This document shows positions 1-12,494 of a DNA stretch of 64,000 nt, piece by piece. The translations under genes were made by a program, and so were the position numbers. Each line of letters begins with the position of its first letter. Position 1 is the stretch's first letter. This DNA is from Branchiostoma floridae (lineage: Eukaryota; Chordata; Leptocardii; Amphioxiformes; Branchiostomatidae), in assembly GCF_000003815.2 (NCBI RefSeq), contig NC_049996.1, forward strand, positions 16,596,930-16,660,929. Reading direction: 5' to 3'. Under the pieces are notes generated by a model, which had not been told where the DNA came from, searched no databases, and saw only the letters and a program-made list of their open reading frames with translations.

Positions 1-2180
1 GCACTGAGATTCCGTTACCTCAAATACAATATGAGAGTAACTTAAAACGGCTGTACTTAAAAACACCTGTAGTTACGGGCCGGGGAGGGAGATACTCAAG
101 TTATACTGCACGAATCATACTCATTTATGTGGTTTTGCTGTCACAGTCATTGATATATATTAGAACGGCTCCTGGGCAGTCGATGCAGGTTAAATATGCA
201 GGTAATAAGATATGCCAAGTAACAATTACTCATGCAACTGGATAGATTTTGGAAAGGATCAGACGATTTAGTGTCACTGACGAAATGTAGTGGCTGATAT
301 CTGAAACGTCTGACCGTATAATATCATATCCAGTTATTAGAGTGGGTGCTTCAGGCGCGGTTGAGGATATCTGACTTTGACTTCACATTACTTTGATCAA
401 ACTGATTTCGAGCCCAAGGCAGAGTTTCATCAGTGCTTTCTGAGTACCTTCGTACAGAATTCCTGCTCAATAATAAAATTCAGATATTATGGGCCATGGG
501 TGAAAGACGTTTGGTTTGGTTTATTTAGATCTCCATTAGTGAGATTCACTAGTCTTCCTGGAGTCTACATTAAAACAATACAAAAATAATAGCAACAGAA
601 ATATACAAATATTACAAATTATAACTTTGAAATAACAGAAAGCAAAAATATGGTGAACTGAAAAGCAGTGATTTACATACGTGAAGTAAAATAAAATAAA
701 TCAACTTAGTTCTTATATATACAACAAAATGTGTAATTGATTTAATAGAAAACAATAATATTAACTCAAAAACGGAGTGGAAGAGGTCGGAGGTCGAGAA
801 AAATCATAGTAAATCCAATACAATTTGTACTGAAGTATTGAAACAAAAAGTATTTGATAGCAAATAAATCATATAGCAATCATATAACGTACGACCTAGG
901 GTATACAGCAACAGGACTCACAGTTTTCATACCAAATGTCCTGGACATAATATAAGTACGATATTGTTTTGATAGATTGCTGTTGGGCTCCTGTATGTAC
1001 CGGAGAAACATCTGTGGTGAGTTATGGAGGGTGGGGAAGGAGGTGCTTATGTCATACTGCATGAATCACAGAAGCTTTGGTTTTATAATCCTCGTGGTCT
1101 TTCTGCAGTTTAAGCTGTTTTATCATCAGTTGACAGAGGCAACACAACTCGCGACTGGAGTCAGACGTACGCCCCCCCCCCCCCCCGGGCCAAAAATAAA
1201 CATCACTATTTACTAACTACTCAGAAGAAACGTTACTCACGTAGCACCGCACGCCCCATTTGGGTCCCTACGTCGCAGGTGCTTTGTTGGGTGCAGGTAC
1301 CATAACAAGACAAACAACAGTGATTCCTCTCTTTTGTCTTCGTCGTCACAGTTAAACAAGTAAAAGGGGTACGGAACATCCGTAAAGCTGCACAGGCGTT
1401 ATCTATGTGGCTCGGTAGAACGTGGTTATAAGTTTGGGGTTAAGTTCAGGGTTTGATGTGGGACTTACAGGTGTTGTCAGAAGAGAGCCGGCAGGTGTAA
1501 ATGTACAGGTGTTCAAAGTTTCCCCATTAAGTATGAAGGCGTACAGATATCAGGTGACACAAAATGGCCGAACCTAATGACGTCGCCAAGGACGGCAACA
1601 GTAACAACATGTTTATAAGCGTCTCGCTTGGGATCAATAAATACACAGACCCTCTTCAAATGTACATCGCTGAAAACATAAAAACGTTACAAGGCACAGT
1701 CGCCATGTGGATATCATCTGTGTTATACATAAGTAAGTTAAATTAGGACTACCTTGTGCACACAAAACAGAGTTGTCAGCAAACAATGCGTCGAGCTTCA
1801 GTTACCTCAAATACAATGTGACAGTCCAGTTCAGTTACCCTCAATACGATTGTGGAAGCCAAAGCCAACATGATTAACATTTAACGGTTATGCTGGATTA
1901 AAAAACACATTTGTATATAATGTAAGATAAAAACTAAGTTTGCACAGAATCTGTAGAACAGCTCTGGGTATTACAAGGCATCCCACTTGTGAATGTATTT
2001 GATGAATTAAGGGATAATGTGTGTTCAAGACTGAAATTAAGACGCTGTGTGCTTGTCAAGACTATAAGCTTCAACCTTAAATAGTCTTGGGTAGGATTTA
2101 TTCCCAGTCTCCGAGTTAAGTTGATTGAAAGTGCTCTGGAATCTTAAGTTATGTTGATTGAAAGTGCTCCGGAATCTTAA
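1..2180. repeat. Left copy of a duplicated intron-1-like block
   Basis: No complete gene is seen here. Segments at about 1-120, 960-1080, 1240-1330, 1500-1735 and 1780-1900 match segments at 12160-14500. The matching stretches include a CCATTTGGG...AGGTGCTTTGTTGG motif, a GGAGGTGCTTATGT..TACTGCAT motif and a GCAAACAATGC..TTCAGTTACCT motif. The order is broadly kept, so this looks like an old tandem duplication of the block now inside intron 1 of the ankyrin-LRR-Death gene. A run of C occurs at about 1171-1186. Confidence 0.55.
1564..1732 (+). other. Candidate short first-exon cassette (ATG plus phase-1 donor)
   Basis: An ATG opens 56 codons (MAEPNDVAKDG...) ending in WISSVLYI, then one base and a GTAAGT donor. 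Cassettes at 12495 and 12766 end almost identically (WISSLLF, then A and GTAAGT) and in the same phase. The shared ending and donor suggest real first exons, or a duplicated former one. No downstream partner exon was found on the plus strand, so this may be a relic. Confidence 0.3.
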
Positions 2181-2263
2181 GTTAAGGTGAATGGAAGTGC
2201 TCTGGGAACCTTACACGAAACCTTGGTTCTATATACCAGCCCCACAACACTTCTCCGACTTAC

Positions 2264-2490
2264 CTTAAGGTACCCGTGTTCTTGAGGGGATTGCGAAGTT
2301 CCTTTGGCCCAGATAGAAGCAATTGCAGTCCACTGTGTTCTGCCGCCCGGACAACTCGACAAGAAAAAGAAGTTCCTCTTTTCAAACCGTGTCTGACTTC
2401 CTGGTTGGTCACGTGACTGTGACTCCCGACAGCCTTTGTTACAGGTGTGCCGGTGCTGCAGTACCCAAAGCGGCGCCAGGCGGCGCTTTA
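2264..2490 (-). promoter_or_regulatory. Promoter and 5' noncoding exon, left copy (minus strand)
   Basis: On the minus strand this ends with CCTTAAG followed by a GTAAGTC donor. It is clearly homologous to 14871-15090, sharing the TGACTCCCGACAGCC region, the GTACCCAAAGCGGCGCCAG region and the donor. It contains a CACGTG E-box and an AGGAAG Ets-like core. Because the right copy lies upstream of the ankyrin-LRR-Death gene in the same orientation, this copy probably starts a paralogue lying beyond the left edge of the window. Confidence 0.4.
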
Positions 2491-2499
2491 TATGTACAA

Positions 2500-4517
2500 C
2501 CTTAACAATAACATGCATTGGAATAAAGCCCATAATCACTTCATAGACATCCTCATCATCATCATCATTGGCTTCTGTCCTTGCTAGAAAGACAGGCTGA
2601 CAGAAAAAGGCTGATACTGGGACCAGAAAAGCACATCTAAGTTTGTCTAGTCTGTGTAGAGTGGTTAGCCATGCGATTGACTTCATCACGACATCCTTAT
2701 TGACAAGATACGGTGTCCATGGTTCCATAGTAGGCTTGCGGGCTGAGCTGTTCTGTGCCTGTTATATTGTCCATGGGTCAGCACCCCAAATTTCACATAT
2801 CGGTACCCTCCGGGGTGGCAAATTCTCCTTGTTATTTTTGAATAGTAGAGGCCTGTGGCATACATTTTTATGTGATAGCCATTCTGTTATGGTAGCTTTC
2901 TACCGGCTATCAGCCTTCAAACCTATCACCACCTAAATGATCTGGAAATTTCGTGTTTCAAATAAAGGGGAGTCCTCAGGGGCAAAAAATTAAACATCAA
3001 TATTTTTCAATGAAAATTTACAGGCTAGTAGAACTTGCCAAGAGGATCATAAAAAATATCAATTGATTTTCGATATCATGATTCAACACAAAATTATGAC
3101 CGCCTAAAATCAGATTTTTTTTGTGATTTTCTCATCAAAAATATATACTTTCAATTCCAATATCGTTCATTCGTTCGCATTACCTATGTGGCCTTGCCTG
3201 ATGATTTAAACCGACGTGCGTATCATACGATGCATATCAAACTTTAAATTATCTAAATCCGTCAATGTAATCCGGAGATATGAATGTGTGAAAAATGACA
3301 CATCTGCCAGCTTATAGTAACAATATCGTTGCTAAGACCGTTGCTAAGGCTGTTGCTAAGGAGATTTCAGGTCGTACTTCACAACAAAACTGACACAAGA
3401 ACTTAATTTTCTCTAGTATTTTGGTCTGATTACCTCAGTAGAAGTACAGTAGTGTTAAAATGTTTAACGTTTAACAGATGCAGAAATATGTATTTAGACG
3501 TCATTTCCATTCAGAATCATTAGCAAAACTGTTGCCAAGGCCGTTGCTAAGGATGTACTCAGTCATGTTTCAAGCAAAGAACGGCAGAGAGACAGTTCTC
3601 TGACACGTGATTTTGCCCCTGTCATCTTGTAAATCGTACTTAAGTGTGAAAAATATCATAATTGATTGGACATGTTAATTGGGGCTCTGCATGGAGGATA
3701 TAGGGACACCTGAAAATGAATTACCTTGATTTTACACATAAAAAAATTCTCTTACGCTATTTAGTAGATACCTTCCAGAAAATCATTTCGTTTATCTAGT
3801 ATATCGTATACAATGAAAAAGGCTCTGCATGGGGTTATCAGGGATCTACATATGTGGCACCGTATAATACACAGGACAAACAAGTTTTGCACTTCCACAT
3901 AGGACATGGGTTGTAACGTTGGACCCATTCACAACCATTGACATGTGGCTTTGGTGAATGATTTGTTTAATCTGATATTTGTACATGGACGTTGTTCGTC
4001 TGTATGTGCATTAGCCAACTGGTTACAACAGAAAATTCCAGCCCTAGCACATCATTGGCAATTATTCTTCCTGTACAGTAGAAAAGTACAGTGTACAACA
4101 TCATTATGTCACAACAGCTTTACAGAAAGCAGCTTTGGCAAATGCACAAGTCAAACCAAACAAAATGAAGTGTCATCTATATATACTAAATCTTATAGTC
4201 CCTAGCTTTTTAATCATCATAAAGATATATAAATGTATGAAACTCACGAACTCACCAAGCTGCTGTGCAAGATTTTCAAAAAGTCTAAATATACAGTAGA
4301 CTGGGATTCGAATGGAATGCAGTGTTGCCATTTCCAATGACAATTTGAATATAAAGTACAATAATCCTCAAAGCTCTATAACATATACTTAAAACATATA
4401 GTCTTCTCAACTTCGCAATAGTGGGATGTTTAACCAGTAGAAAGTTGATGTGGGTACTTCCCGGATATTCATTGCTGTGTACTAAACGACACTAGTCTTG
4501 ATGAGTTAGACAACTGT
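2500..4517. other. Intergenic stretch, no gene recognised
   Basis: AT-rich sequence without a convincing coding exon. Repeated GTTGCTAAGG-type units occur at about 3320-3365 and 3520-3560. A 183-codon minus-strand reading frame over 2177-2728 crosses the noncoding exon copy at 2264 and shows no recognisable domain, so it is treated as chance. Confidence 0.5.
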
Positions 4518-4520
4518 TTA

Positions 4521-4902
4521 GGCCACACCAATTTTATTTGTTGTTTCTCGGATTTTCCGACCCTATTTTTTCCGATTTGAAAAAGAAAGAAAAAACTTTT
4601 CAAATCGATGGCCACACCACGTGTTGACAAAATTTCACTGCCTCTCCTTTCTCAAATTAACTATGGGCCTCAAATTCCAGTAGCTGTACGTGCCTTTTGT
4701 GGACTGTACATTTATCATTTTTCTTCAAACGTTGAACTTTCCTACCAGGAAATGACAAATGTTAAAATGTTATTTCTGTTGTGTAACTTGAGTAAGCCCC
4801 TCGATCTCTCCTACCCCCGACTTTTTGCAAAGGATTCTTTTTCGACCGACCCCATTTTTCTCTGAAAAAATCCGAGAAACAACAAATAAAATTGGTGTGG
4901 CC
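4521..4902. mobile_element. Harbinger-like MITE with perfect TTA target duplication
   Basis: The left end starts GGCCACACCAATTTTATTTG and the right end is its reverse complement; the match continues through GTTTCTCGGA, about 32 bp in all. Both ends are flanked by TTA (4518-4520 and 4903-4905). A 3-bp TWA target duplication is typical of PIF/Harbinger elements. The 382-bp element has no transposase; the 85-codon reading frame inside it is not a gene. Confidence 0.8.
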
Positions 4903-5087
4903 TTACTATGCTACTCACGACAGCTTTTACAATGTCCCTTGGGTGGAATTATGTTCATCGGGAGTCAGCATTCTTGAAGCCAAGACATAGAATTCAAACC
5001 CAGAGACATCTACAATCAGATAAGGCTAAAATGGAGTTAACGTATTACATGAATAATAGGTAGTAATAAAACCAATGTGGTTAGAAG

Positions 5088-6271
5088 CTAGCCTTTCAGA
5101 CCAAAGGATTCGAGGAACTTGGTGTGTGATGCAGCCCAGTACTCCGAGGCCAAAAGTCTCTCCTTCAACCTTTGTGCGGCCTGAAACTCTCTGGATCCAT
5201 TCTTCAGGATATCGATGATGCGCTTGGACAGGGTTTTGGCGGCCTCATCGTCGTCGTCTCCGATCTCCACGATCGGGCGGTCGAAGTCGGGGTCCGTCTT
5301 CAAGAACATCGCCAGACCAGACTTGTGGGAGACCAGGACGGGCACCCCTGCAGCGATGGCCTCCAGACCAACCAGTCCGAATGGCTCTGCACGTGACGGC
5401 ATCAGCACGACACTTGCCGTTTCCATGTCCTCGCACAGCTCCTTCTGTGTGCCGTACTCCAAGGGGGTGAAATGGATGTCACCCGTTTTGGCCTGGATGA
5501 TGTCCCTGCTCGCCTGGAAATCTTCTTTTGCGATGCCGCGGGCTCGCCATTTGGTGTTGGGTAATGCTACGAAAACATCCCTCATGGACTTTGCGACTAG
5601 ATCATAGCCTTTCAGCCTCTCCACACCCTTGACCCTGCCGATGGACAGAACCACTTTCACGCTAGCATCGACGTATTTGACTCTTGCATTGCTGAAGATG
5701 TCGGATAGCTTAGGCAGGAACTCATAATGCGGGTCGAAATCTCTCGTCTCGCGTCTATAGTAGTCGTGCAGGTATGGGCCTACTGAGATGATCACGTCAG
5801 CATGTTTTAGGTCTTCAAGAATGTTTTTCTGCTCATCTCCGATGCTCAGCACCTTCCCATCGCTCTTGTAGTGGCTGGTGTCTTCTGGCATCACATGAGT
5901 GACTTCGACGAGTTTGGCGCCCGGAAACCGTTGCTCCTTGATCTGCCTTGCTGCATGGCTTGTGATGGGCACGTGGCCGACGATGAAGTCTACTGCAGGG
6001 AGGCTTGGATAACGAGTCGCGTGGTCAAAGGTCAGCCAATCAAGGCAGGGCTCCCTCTTGTCTCGGTCGGATGTTGTTGGAAAGATGAGATGAACCTCAT
6101 CAGCAGCTGCATCCTTCTTATCGTCTTCTGTGGCACTCAGGACTGTAGAATAGACCTCTGCACCTTTGGAACCCAGTAGGGACGCCATCTGGCAGTGGAT
6201 GGTGGAGATGCCGCCCTTTGCAGTTCCATACTCATCGTTGAGCAGCAACACCACAGGCCTGGCTCCAGGTC
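5088..6271 (-). other. GT-B (GT4, group 1) glycosyltransferase exon
   Basis: The last exon encodes about 393 residues ending at a TAG (5090-5088). The N-terminal half has a Rossmann-like start (VVLLLNDEYGTAKGGIST). The C-terminal half has the GT4 nucleotide-sugar site: SIGRVKGVERLKGYDL with the usual Arg and Lys, and EPFGLVGLEAIAAGVPVL holding the E-x7-E motif. These residues are intact, so catalysis or nucleotide-sugar binding is possible. It is a single intronless exon at the gene's 3' end, as expected if a complete domain was captured as a unit. Its substrate cannot be told from sequence. Confidence 0.85.
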
Positions 6272-9200
6272 CTGGAAACAATTAAACCAAGAATTATATA
6301 AATGTTGAGATTATGTTTCAGATGTTTTGTTTCTGTTCAGACGCTGAGAAACTTTTACCATCTTTTATACCTTAATAGGTCTTAAAACAGAGAGCTGTGT
6401 AAACTTCGTGAGAACTTCGAATTGTCATTTGTCTCACTTCACACGCATCACATGTAAATATCGACAATAACTTAACTCTCTAACTAGGTTAGTTCGAATC
6501 TGTTTGTAAACTTTTGTTATTCCCTGAATCTGTTGTTCTGCGAGCCGATTTGAGCTTTCATGAATAAACAAAGATTCAACAATCAACCATTCATTCTTTT
6601 TGATATCATTTGCTGTGTTTCTACTTAAGTAAAGTAGAATGCAGGTGCCTTTGCCAGGTAGAATTCATGTCCAGCAAGCTCACCTCGCCTTCTTGGTGTC
6701 TTGCCTTGTAGTTCTTCCAGCAGGGCCCTCAAAGTGCGGTTTTCCTCTAGTAGTTGTAGCTGGGTTAGCTGCTCCTTCTGATGCCCGTCAAGAGAAGACT
6801 GTCCGGCTGCTGATCGCTTGGCTGGCGGTCCAGCTGATGTACCTGCCTGCCACTTATTACCTGACCGAGTCTGTAAAATCAAAATACATCGTTAGCTGGG
6901 ACGTATCAGCTGTAGCTGAAAACAAAAGACTTAATATCAAACGTTAATATTAGAACTTGAAAACAATTTGGTGCCAATACCTTGATACTGCCAACCTTCT
7001 CTGCTAGCATGTCCATGCCAAAGTCACTCAGCTCCTGCTGAAGCTTGTCCATGGACGCTTCTCGGTCTTTCTCCATCCACTTTAATAGCACATTATAGGT
7101 CTGGTAACTCGGGTTTTGTTTTCTTGAACTCTGAAAGTAAAGTAGAAATTTTGACATTGAATAATGGGACACAATGGTTGTTGTATTTTTACGAGGTATT
7201 GTACATACCAGATACATAGGTAGTCGTACAACGCAGGATTAGCACCAACATTCTTACAGGTGTAAACGATTGTTCTGCGAGTTTACATACACAACGTTTC
7301 TGATTGATACAAAACGTTTCCAAATGATGAAGTGTTCAAAAATATTTACCTGGATAATGGACGTCATCTCATTTGCTGTAAGTCCAAGTGCCACGCCCAG
7401 ATCTTCCACCTCGCGTGATTCAGTCACGTTTTGCGAAAAAAGGTGGAAGCGTTTCCTCTGTTCTTTCTCTGCAATGGCTGAAACATCGACATGAGTAGGA
7501 TTAAATGAGACCAGGCAAATATTTCAATATCAGCCTGCATTGAAGAAAGTAAGAAGCTTTTTCGGTTAAGACACATTTTGCTTGAAAGTAAATTGCATGA
7601 TTTTATCTACAAATAACCTACATCCACACAGTCACATACAGACTGCTGGTTTATAACTGCTGGTTCTACATCACCAGAATGGACCTACACATGGTTCAAG
7701 CAGCACGTATATGGTATTTAAGGTGTATCTATTGCCTCTATCTTAACTGAATGGTCCTAAAAAAGCCCAATCTTCAGGTTTGATCCTTCAACAGAATCCT
7801 CCCTATACATACCATCTTCTTTCTCTTTCAGCGTCCTTCTAAGGAAGTCCATGATGGCGGCTGTGCCTTTCTCGCAGACATCAGGAGGAGGGTATGTCAG
7901 GGGGTTTCCCGAGATGTCCATGTTCCACAGTGGGGCCAATCGGCTCAGAGTCAGAGGAAGGCGGGAAATTCTGTTATGTGACAAGATTAACTTCTCAATG
8001 TTGGACAGGTTCATGATTTGTTCAGGGACTGATGTGAACCTGTTTCCTTTGATGCTTAAGTACGTCAGCTGCACCAGTTTCCCAATGCCGTCAGGTAGTG
8101 ACTCCAAGCCACTAAACTGCAGATCCAAGACTTGTAGGTTCTTCAGTCTGTCGATGTCTTCAGGTACAGGTGAAGGTTTGCCATCCCCAGCCCAGCATGC
8201 CATGTATAGCGTCTCTAGGCCCTCCAGCTGCAGCACCTGCCTGGGGAACTCATCAAACTGGCAATTAACTATTTCAAGCCTTCTCAGTCCTGTGAGTTGA
8301 GATGTTTTGTCAGGGAGACACTTGAGGGGGTTATGTGACACGGAAAAGGTGTTCAGCTGAAGTAGTGAACAAACTTCTTCTGGTATCTTTTTGAATCTAT
8401 TTTTTTCGAGGTAGAGCTCGTGAAGCTGTAATCTGGAGATTCCATCAGGCAATGTTTCCAATTTATTGTCCGACAAGTGAATAAGCTGTAGGTTAGGTAG
8501 AGTAGTGATTGACTGCGGCAGTTGTGTCAGAAGGTTGCCTCTAAGTGTAAGTTCCTGAAGCTTCTGTAGTTGACCTATGTCCTCGGGTATGCTCGTCAGC
8601 CTGTTGTGAGACAGGTCAAGGCGTTCGATATCTGTGGCGTCAAACACCTCGGCTGGGAAGGAGGTCAGGCCTTTGCCACTGAGGTCGATAGTGAGCAGGC
8701 CATCCACTACTTTAGGTTTAAGCTCTAAAAAAATAAGAAGAATATTCTTTGCAATGAGCATCTGTATGGTTTAACTTTCAGAGCAAATTATTGCCTAGAA
8801 CGAAATATTTCTTGTACTTGATAAAACAGCAAAGAAAATACTAAATCAAAATGCATTTTTGAATCTAGCTTATGTAGGAATATTATCCAACAGGTGACAA
8901 AAGATTAACTTTATTGATGGCTTAATGTATATAGATATAATATTTATGTCAAAAATGAATGCACATAATCTAATGTTATGTGTATCATTCCATTCTAAAG
9001 TCAAACATTATTTGCAGAGAACTTAAAATCAATGATATACAATAGGAGCAAACTTGACAACTTGAAGAAATCCTAGCAGGATTGTTGGTGATAAAAAGAC
9101 ACTAACACTACGTAAAGATGACAGTACACGATGAGGGTACTTTTTTATCAGAAACCACCAGATGTGTTTCAACAACACATCTCACCAACGTTGAGATGCT

Positions 9201-9488
9201 TCGACCATTGTCTGCCCGGATGCCTTACCCTGCAGAAAACAACAGGATTTCAATGTTTAGAATTTTACAAGTAATGATTTCAGCAAAACTACACAGCAAA
9301 GTATTAACATGAGATGTATCAAGTTGAACACAGTACTAACGAGCTATATGTTTTACTTACGGATGTATTTTGATCTTACTTTGAAGTACTGGAACATCTG
9401 CAACACGTCCTCTTGTACTGCAAGCTCCTCTGCTGTCTTCTTATTCTGTAGGTAACGTAAACACACCTCATCAAGATTTTGTTGACAC

Positions 9489-9523
<35 letters not shown>

Positions 9524-11739
9524 TATATACATCATGATTGCATAATAATTGGTGTTTGTCTCTTTAATGGTTTAAACTCTACAAGAGGAGTTGTAATAAG
9601 ATGGTAATGCTTGTGAATTGCCTTTTGTTTTATAACTGTTAAACCAAGATCTGACATAAGAGCAGAACTACAAAATGCAGTAAGTTAGAAGCCTATATAG
9701 CGATTTCCCTTTCTCCGCTGACATTTTATAAAGTCACTTACCTCGTCTCTAATGACGGTGTTGGCTCCAGCCTTCAGCAGTGCTCTGACACACTCGGGGT
9801 GTCCATTTTCTGCCGCCATATGAAGGGGAGTCTGATTCTGTAGGTACAACAAAGTGGCGGGTGGTTCACAGGATTTACATGCTAAACATTAAAGGTTTCG
9901 TACACTGGCCATACAGTTTACATGTATATTTAAAGTTTACATTCAAAAGTTTACATTTAAAGTTGAACAAAATATTATGAAAAACATGGTCAGTTATAAC
10001 ATGCACCGGTTTTCTCGGCAAGAAATCGCAATGCACTATTTAGCAAATTGTTAAAGAGGAAATATTGTAAAGATAAACTTTTTATCATAATTTAAATGTT
10101 AAAGTTCTGATGCACATGCATAGTAATCTATTGTATAGTAATCTATTGTATAGATAAAAACATGCCTGGCTACATGCTTAGACGCAAGGTAGTGTCCAAG
10201 GTGTGTCTCAGCACAACTATTGGTCCGTTTGGAGGACTGCGTCCTAGATCACCCAACATACAAACTTTACATTGCGCAAACTCACATCGAAGTTTCGTGC
10301 ATTAATGTCCGCTCCAGCTGCCAGTAAAGCCTGTACAGTTCCTGTGTGTCCCTTCCCGGTTGCAAGGTGGAGAGGGGTGTCTTCCTACAAAGGGAACATG
10401 AACAAATATTAAATGATACATATCTTGCAAAAGTCCTTACATGTCTCCAATACAAACCAAGGACCGTTACAGTTAAACTCATGCCAGTACAGACTTGTCA
10501 CTTGTCTTGATGTAACTTTTAGTTGTGAGTTAGGCCTGTGTAGTTCTTGTGACTTAAGTACGTTATAAGATAGGACAACATACAGACGCGTCAGTGCCAT
10601 TATCATTATTTTCTACGCCAAAACACTAAATCTCAGGACAGGGGCAGTTAGACAGAATCAAGTAACCAGCAAACTTACCACGCTGTCTCTTGAGTCAACA
10701 GGTGCTCCAGCTGTGAGTAAAGCTTGTACAGTTCTTGTGTGTCCGTTCTCGGATGCATGGTGGAGAGCAGTATATCCCTGTACAAAGACAAGTGTACGGA
10801 AGCTCCATGTAAGACCAGACACGTACTTGTTCCGCAGCCTTATCGGAACCTCACGTATTGTGTAAAGGCATAGATGATCATATATCTATCTATCTATCTA
10901 TCTATCTGCCATCTATCTATATAAAGAAGTTTGCCAAATTATCTTAAATATAACCTTTTAAGAACTGCAAAATGAAATGATCTTATATAAAAAAGAATCA
11001 ACGAAGGTCATTTCTAATCAAGTGTTTAAAATCATTCATGGAGATTTCCAGACAACAGACACGAACTCACGCCGTGGGCAGCATTGACATTGACCCCCTC
11101 GGCTAGTAGCTGCTGAACTCTGACCTCGTCACCTCGCCCGGCGGCATCTATCAGCTCCTGTGGAACAGAAACATCCAGCAAACATGAAACTCTTTATTAA
11201 GATGTATGGGACAAGACTTGGTTACGGCCATAAAGTCTTACTTGAACAGAATTTTTTCCACTCTGAAAGGAAAGGCCTTTAGGTTTGGTCGGCGTCTTTG
11301 TAACGAAGACCTTTTCACGGTTCCCGTTGAATGCTGTGAGCACTATGGGTAGACAGTCCAGGACGTACAAAACTGAAGATGTTCGCAGTATCACGTCAGC
11401 CTATTTACGATTCTTTACAGTAGTGTCATCATGTTACAGTAATGTTGTTAGCGTCTTCTATGTGTTGGTTTTTCAACATCAACCAACACATGATTTAGAG
11501 GGTGATCTCAGGAAAGGCAGAGGTTGATTTTCAACGAAAGCATTTTTTATTGAATGATTGGCAGGATCATCATTCTACCCGGCGTCTATTACTTCAATGT
11601 GCACTTTCCTACTTGGTGCAGTGTTACACTGTCTTCGTTTATTTAAACTACTAACTTTAAAATAAGAGCTTCACCAACCTTTTCCTTCTCTTCCATGTGT
11701 TTTCTGCTGCCGGCGCCTCCTGATGATGATGCAAATCCA
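5088..11739 (-). CDS. Ankyrin-LRR-Death-glycosyltransferase fusion protein
   Basis: A gene of about 1014 codons in eleven coding exons: 11696-11679 (ATG, MEEKEK; exon may start at 11739), 11157-11071, 10777-10679, 10384-10286, 9837-9742, 9445-9361, 8724-7813, 7477-7350, 7130-6981, 6870-6684 and 6271-5088. All junctions are GT-AG and in phase, and the total is a multiple of three. Order of domains: ankyrin repeats (residues 7-161), about eleven LRRs (162-460), Death domain (466-558), a short coiled coil (559-620) and a GT-B glycosyltransferase domain (621-1014). No signal peptide or membrane segment is seen, so it is probably cytosolic. Death plus LRR suggests an apoptosis or innate-immune scaffold, like PIDD, but with a sugar-transferase domain as putative effector or sensor. 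The biochemical role is inference. The start rests on the in-frame ATG with an upstream stop and a likely acceptor at 11740. Confidence 0.85.
6981..7477 (-). other. Death-domain exons of the fusion gene
   Basis: Two exons (7477-7350 and 7130-6981) join in phase 0 to about 92 residues with the Death-domain pattern: a first helix around FHLFSQNV, then VEDLGVALGLTANEM in helices 2-3, and LLKWMEKDREASMDKL..ELSDFGMDMLAEKV in helices 4-6. The W in LLKW is the commonly conserved Trp of Death domains. Such domains self-associate to build signalling platforms. The next exon (6870-6684) adds a low-complexity linker and a Leu/Glu coiled coil (QLTQLQLLEENRTLRALLEE). Confidence 0.8.
7813..8724 (-). other. 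LRR exon of the fusion gene
   Basis: One 912-base exon encodes about eleven leucine-rich repeats of the short 23-residue type (LxxLxLSxNxLxxLPxxI), beginning LKPKVVDGLLTIDLSGKGL and ending with a cap-like segment, NPLTYPPPDVCEKGTAAIM. It enters and leaves in phase 1. The regular LP signature resembles the LRRs of PIDD and other Ras-group (ROC-type) LRR proteins rather than extracellular LRRs with Cys caps, which agrees with a cytosolic protein. Confidence 0.85.
9361..11157 (-). other. Ankyrin-repeat exons of the fusion gene
   Basis: Five exons encode roughly one ankyrin repeat each, and the first four all end in phase 0: 11157-11071 (ELIDAAGRGDEV...), 10777-10679 (GYTALHHASENGHT...), 10384-10286 (EDTPLHLATGKGHT...), 9837-9742 (NQTPLHMAAENGHP...) and 9445-9361 (NKKTAEELAVQED..., the degenerate last repeat). 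The TPLHxA and GHxxxVxxLLxAGA motifs are intact. One repeat per phase-0 exon allows gain or loss of repeats without breaking the frame. The last exon must use the distal donor at 9355-9360 rather than the GTAAGA 24 bases earlier, since only the distal one keeps frame with the LRR exon. Confidence 0.85.
9491..9520. repeat. (TA)n microsatellite
   Basis: A TA dinucleotide run in the intron just upstream of the last ankyrin exon. A TCTA tetranucleotide run at about 10880-10920 lies in another intron of the same gene. Confidence 0.8.
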
Positions 11740-12270
11740 CTAGGCCAGGTTTAGTACGTTGTGAAGTTTTTCGTTCTCTATAAAAGGTAAAGGAAATATG
11801 TCATTGGTTTCATAACAGGCTCAACGTAAAATTTGGCAGAAAGATAAAGACATATATCCACTTAATAATGGAATATATCAATTTGTTTTTATGAGCGTCT
11901 GTGTCACATTTCAACTCATTCGTTGACAAGGTAATATATGGCTCTTTATAGCTTATGCCCTTGAGTGATTTATACACAATCATACGTGAAATCACCTCAA
12001 TGTTACATATGTATAGCTATTTCACTCCCCGAAAGTAAAAACTAACAGGTGTTTAGAAACCTCTCACCTGGCGTTAGTCAATGCACCCCCCGCCCCGCCC
12101 CGCCCCGCCCCCGCCACAAATATACACCGTTAAACACACTGTAACATTAGACATTTAGTACCCCGTCCGCCATTTTAGTTACAGGGTCAGAAGGTCGTAG
12201 GTGCTTTGTTGGTTACCTTAACAAGATAAACAACACTGTATCCGTTCGTTTGATCCGTGTTGGAAGTGAA

Positions 12271-12350
12271 ATGAACCAAATACAAGATATACGGATCATA
12301 CAGGTGTCCCTAGTACCTGTATTTTACAGGTGTCGTACCTGTATCGTTAG
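12271..12350 (+). other. Diverged first-exon cassette
   Basis: ATGAACCAAATACAAGA aligns with the ATGAACAAGATAAAA starts of the cassettes at 12495 and 12766 and is preceded by the same YY1-like module. The ending has diverged and no matching GTAAGT donor is seen, so it is probably a dead copy. Confidence 0.25.
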
Positions 12351-12494
12351 TAAATACACGGAAACGTTTTACAACGTAGTGCCTCATCCGCCATTTTGGG
12401 ACAAAGTCAGACAGTCACAGGTTCTTTGTTAGGTGCAGGTACCACGACAAGGTAAACAACACTGTCTGCTATTTTCTCTCGTGTTCACAGTGCA

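Noticed and set aside
2177-2728. 183-codon minus-strand frame
   Set aside because: It overlaps a probable noncoding exon and promoter copy, and has no recognisable domain.
4608-4865. 85-codon plus-strand frame
   Set aside because: Lies inside the Harbinger-like MITE.
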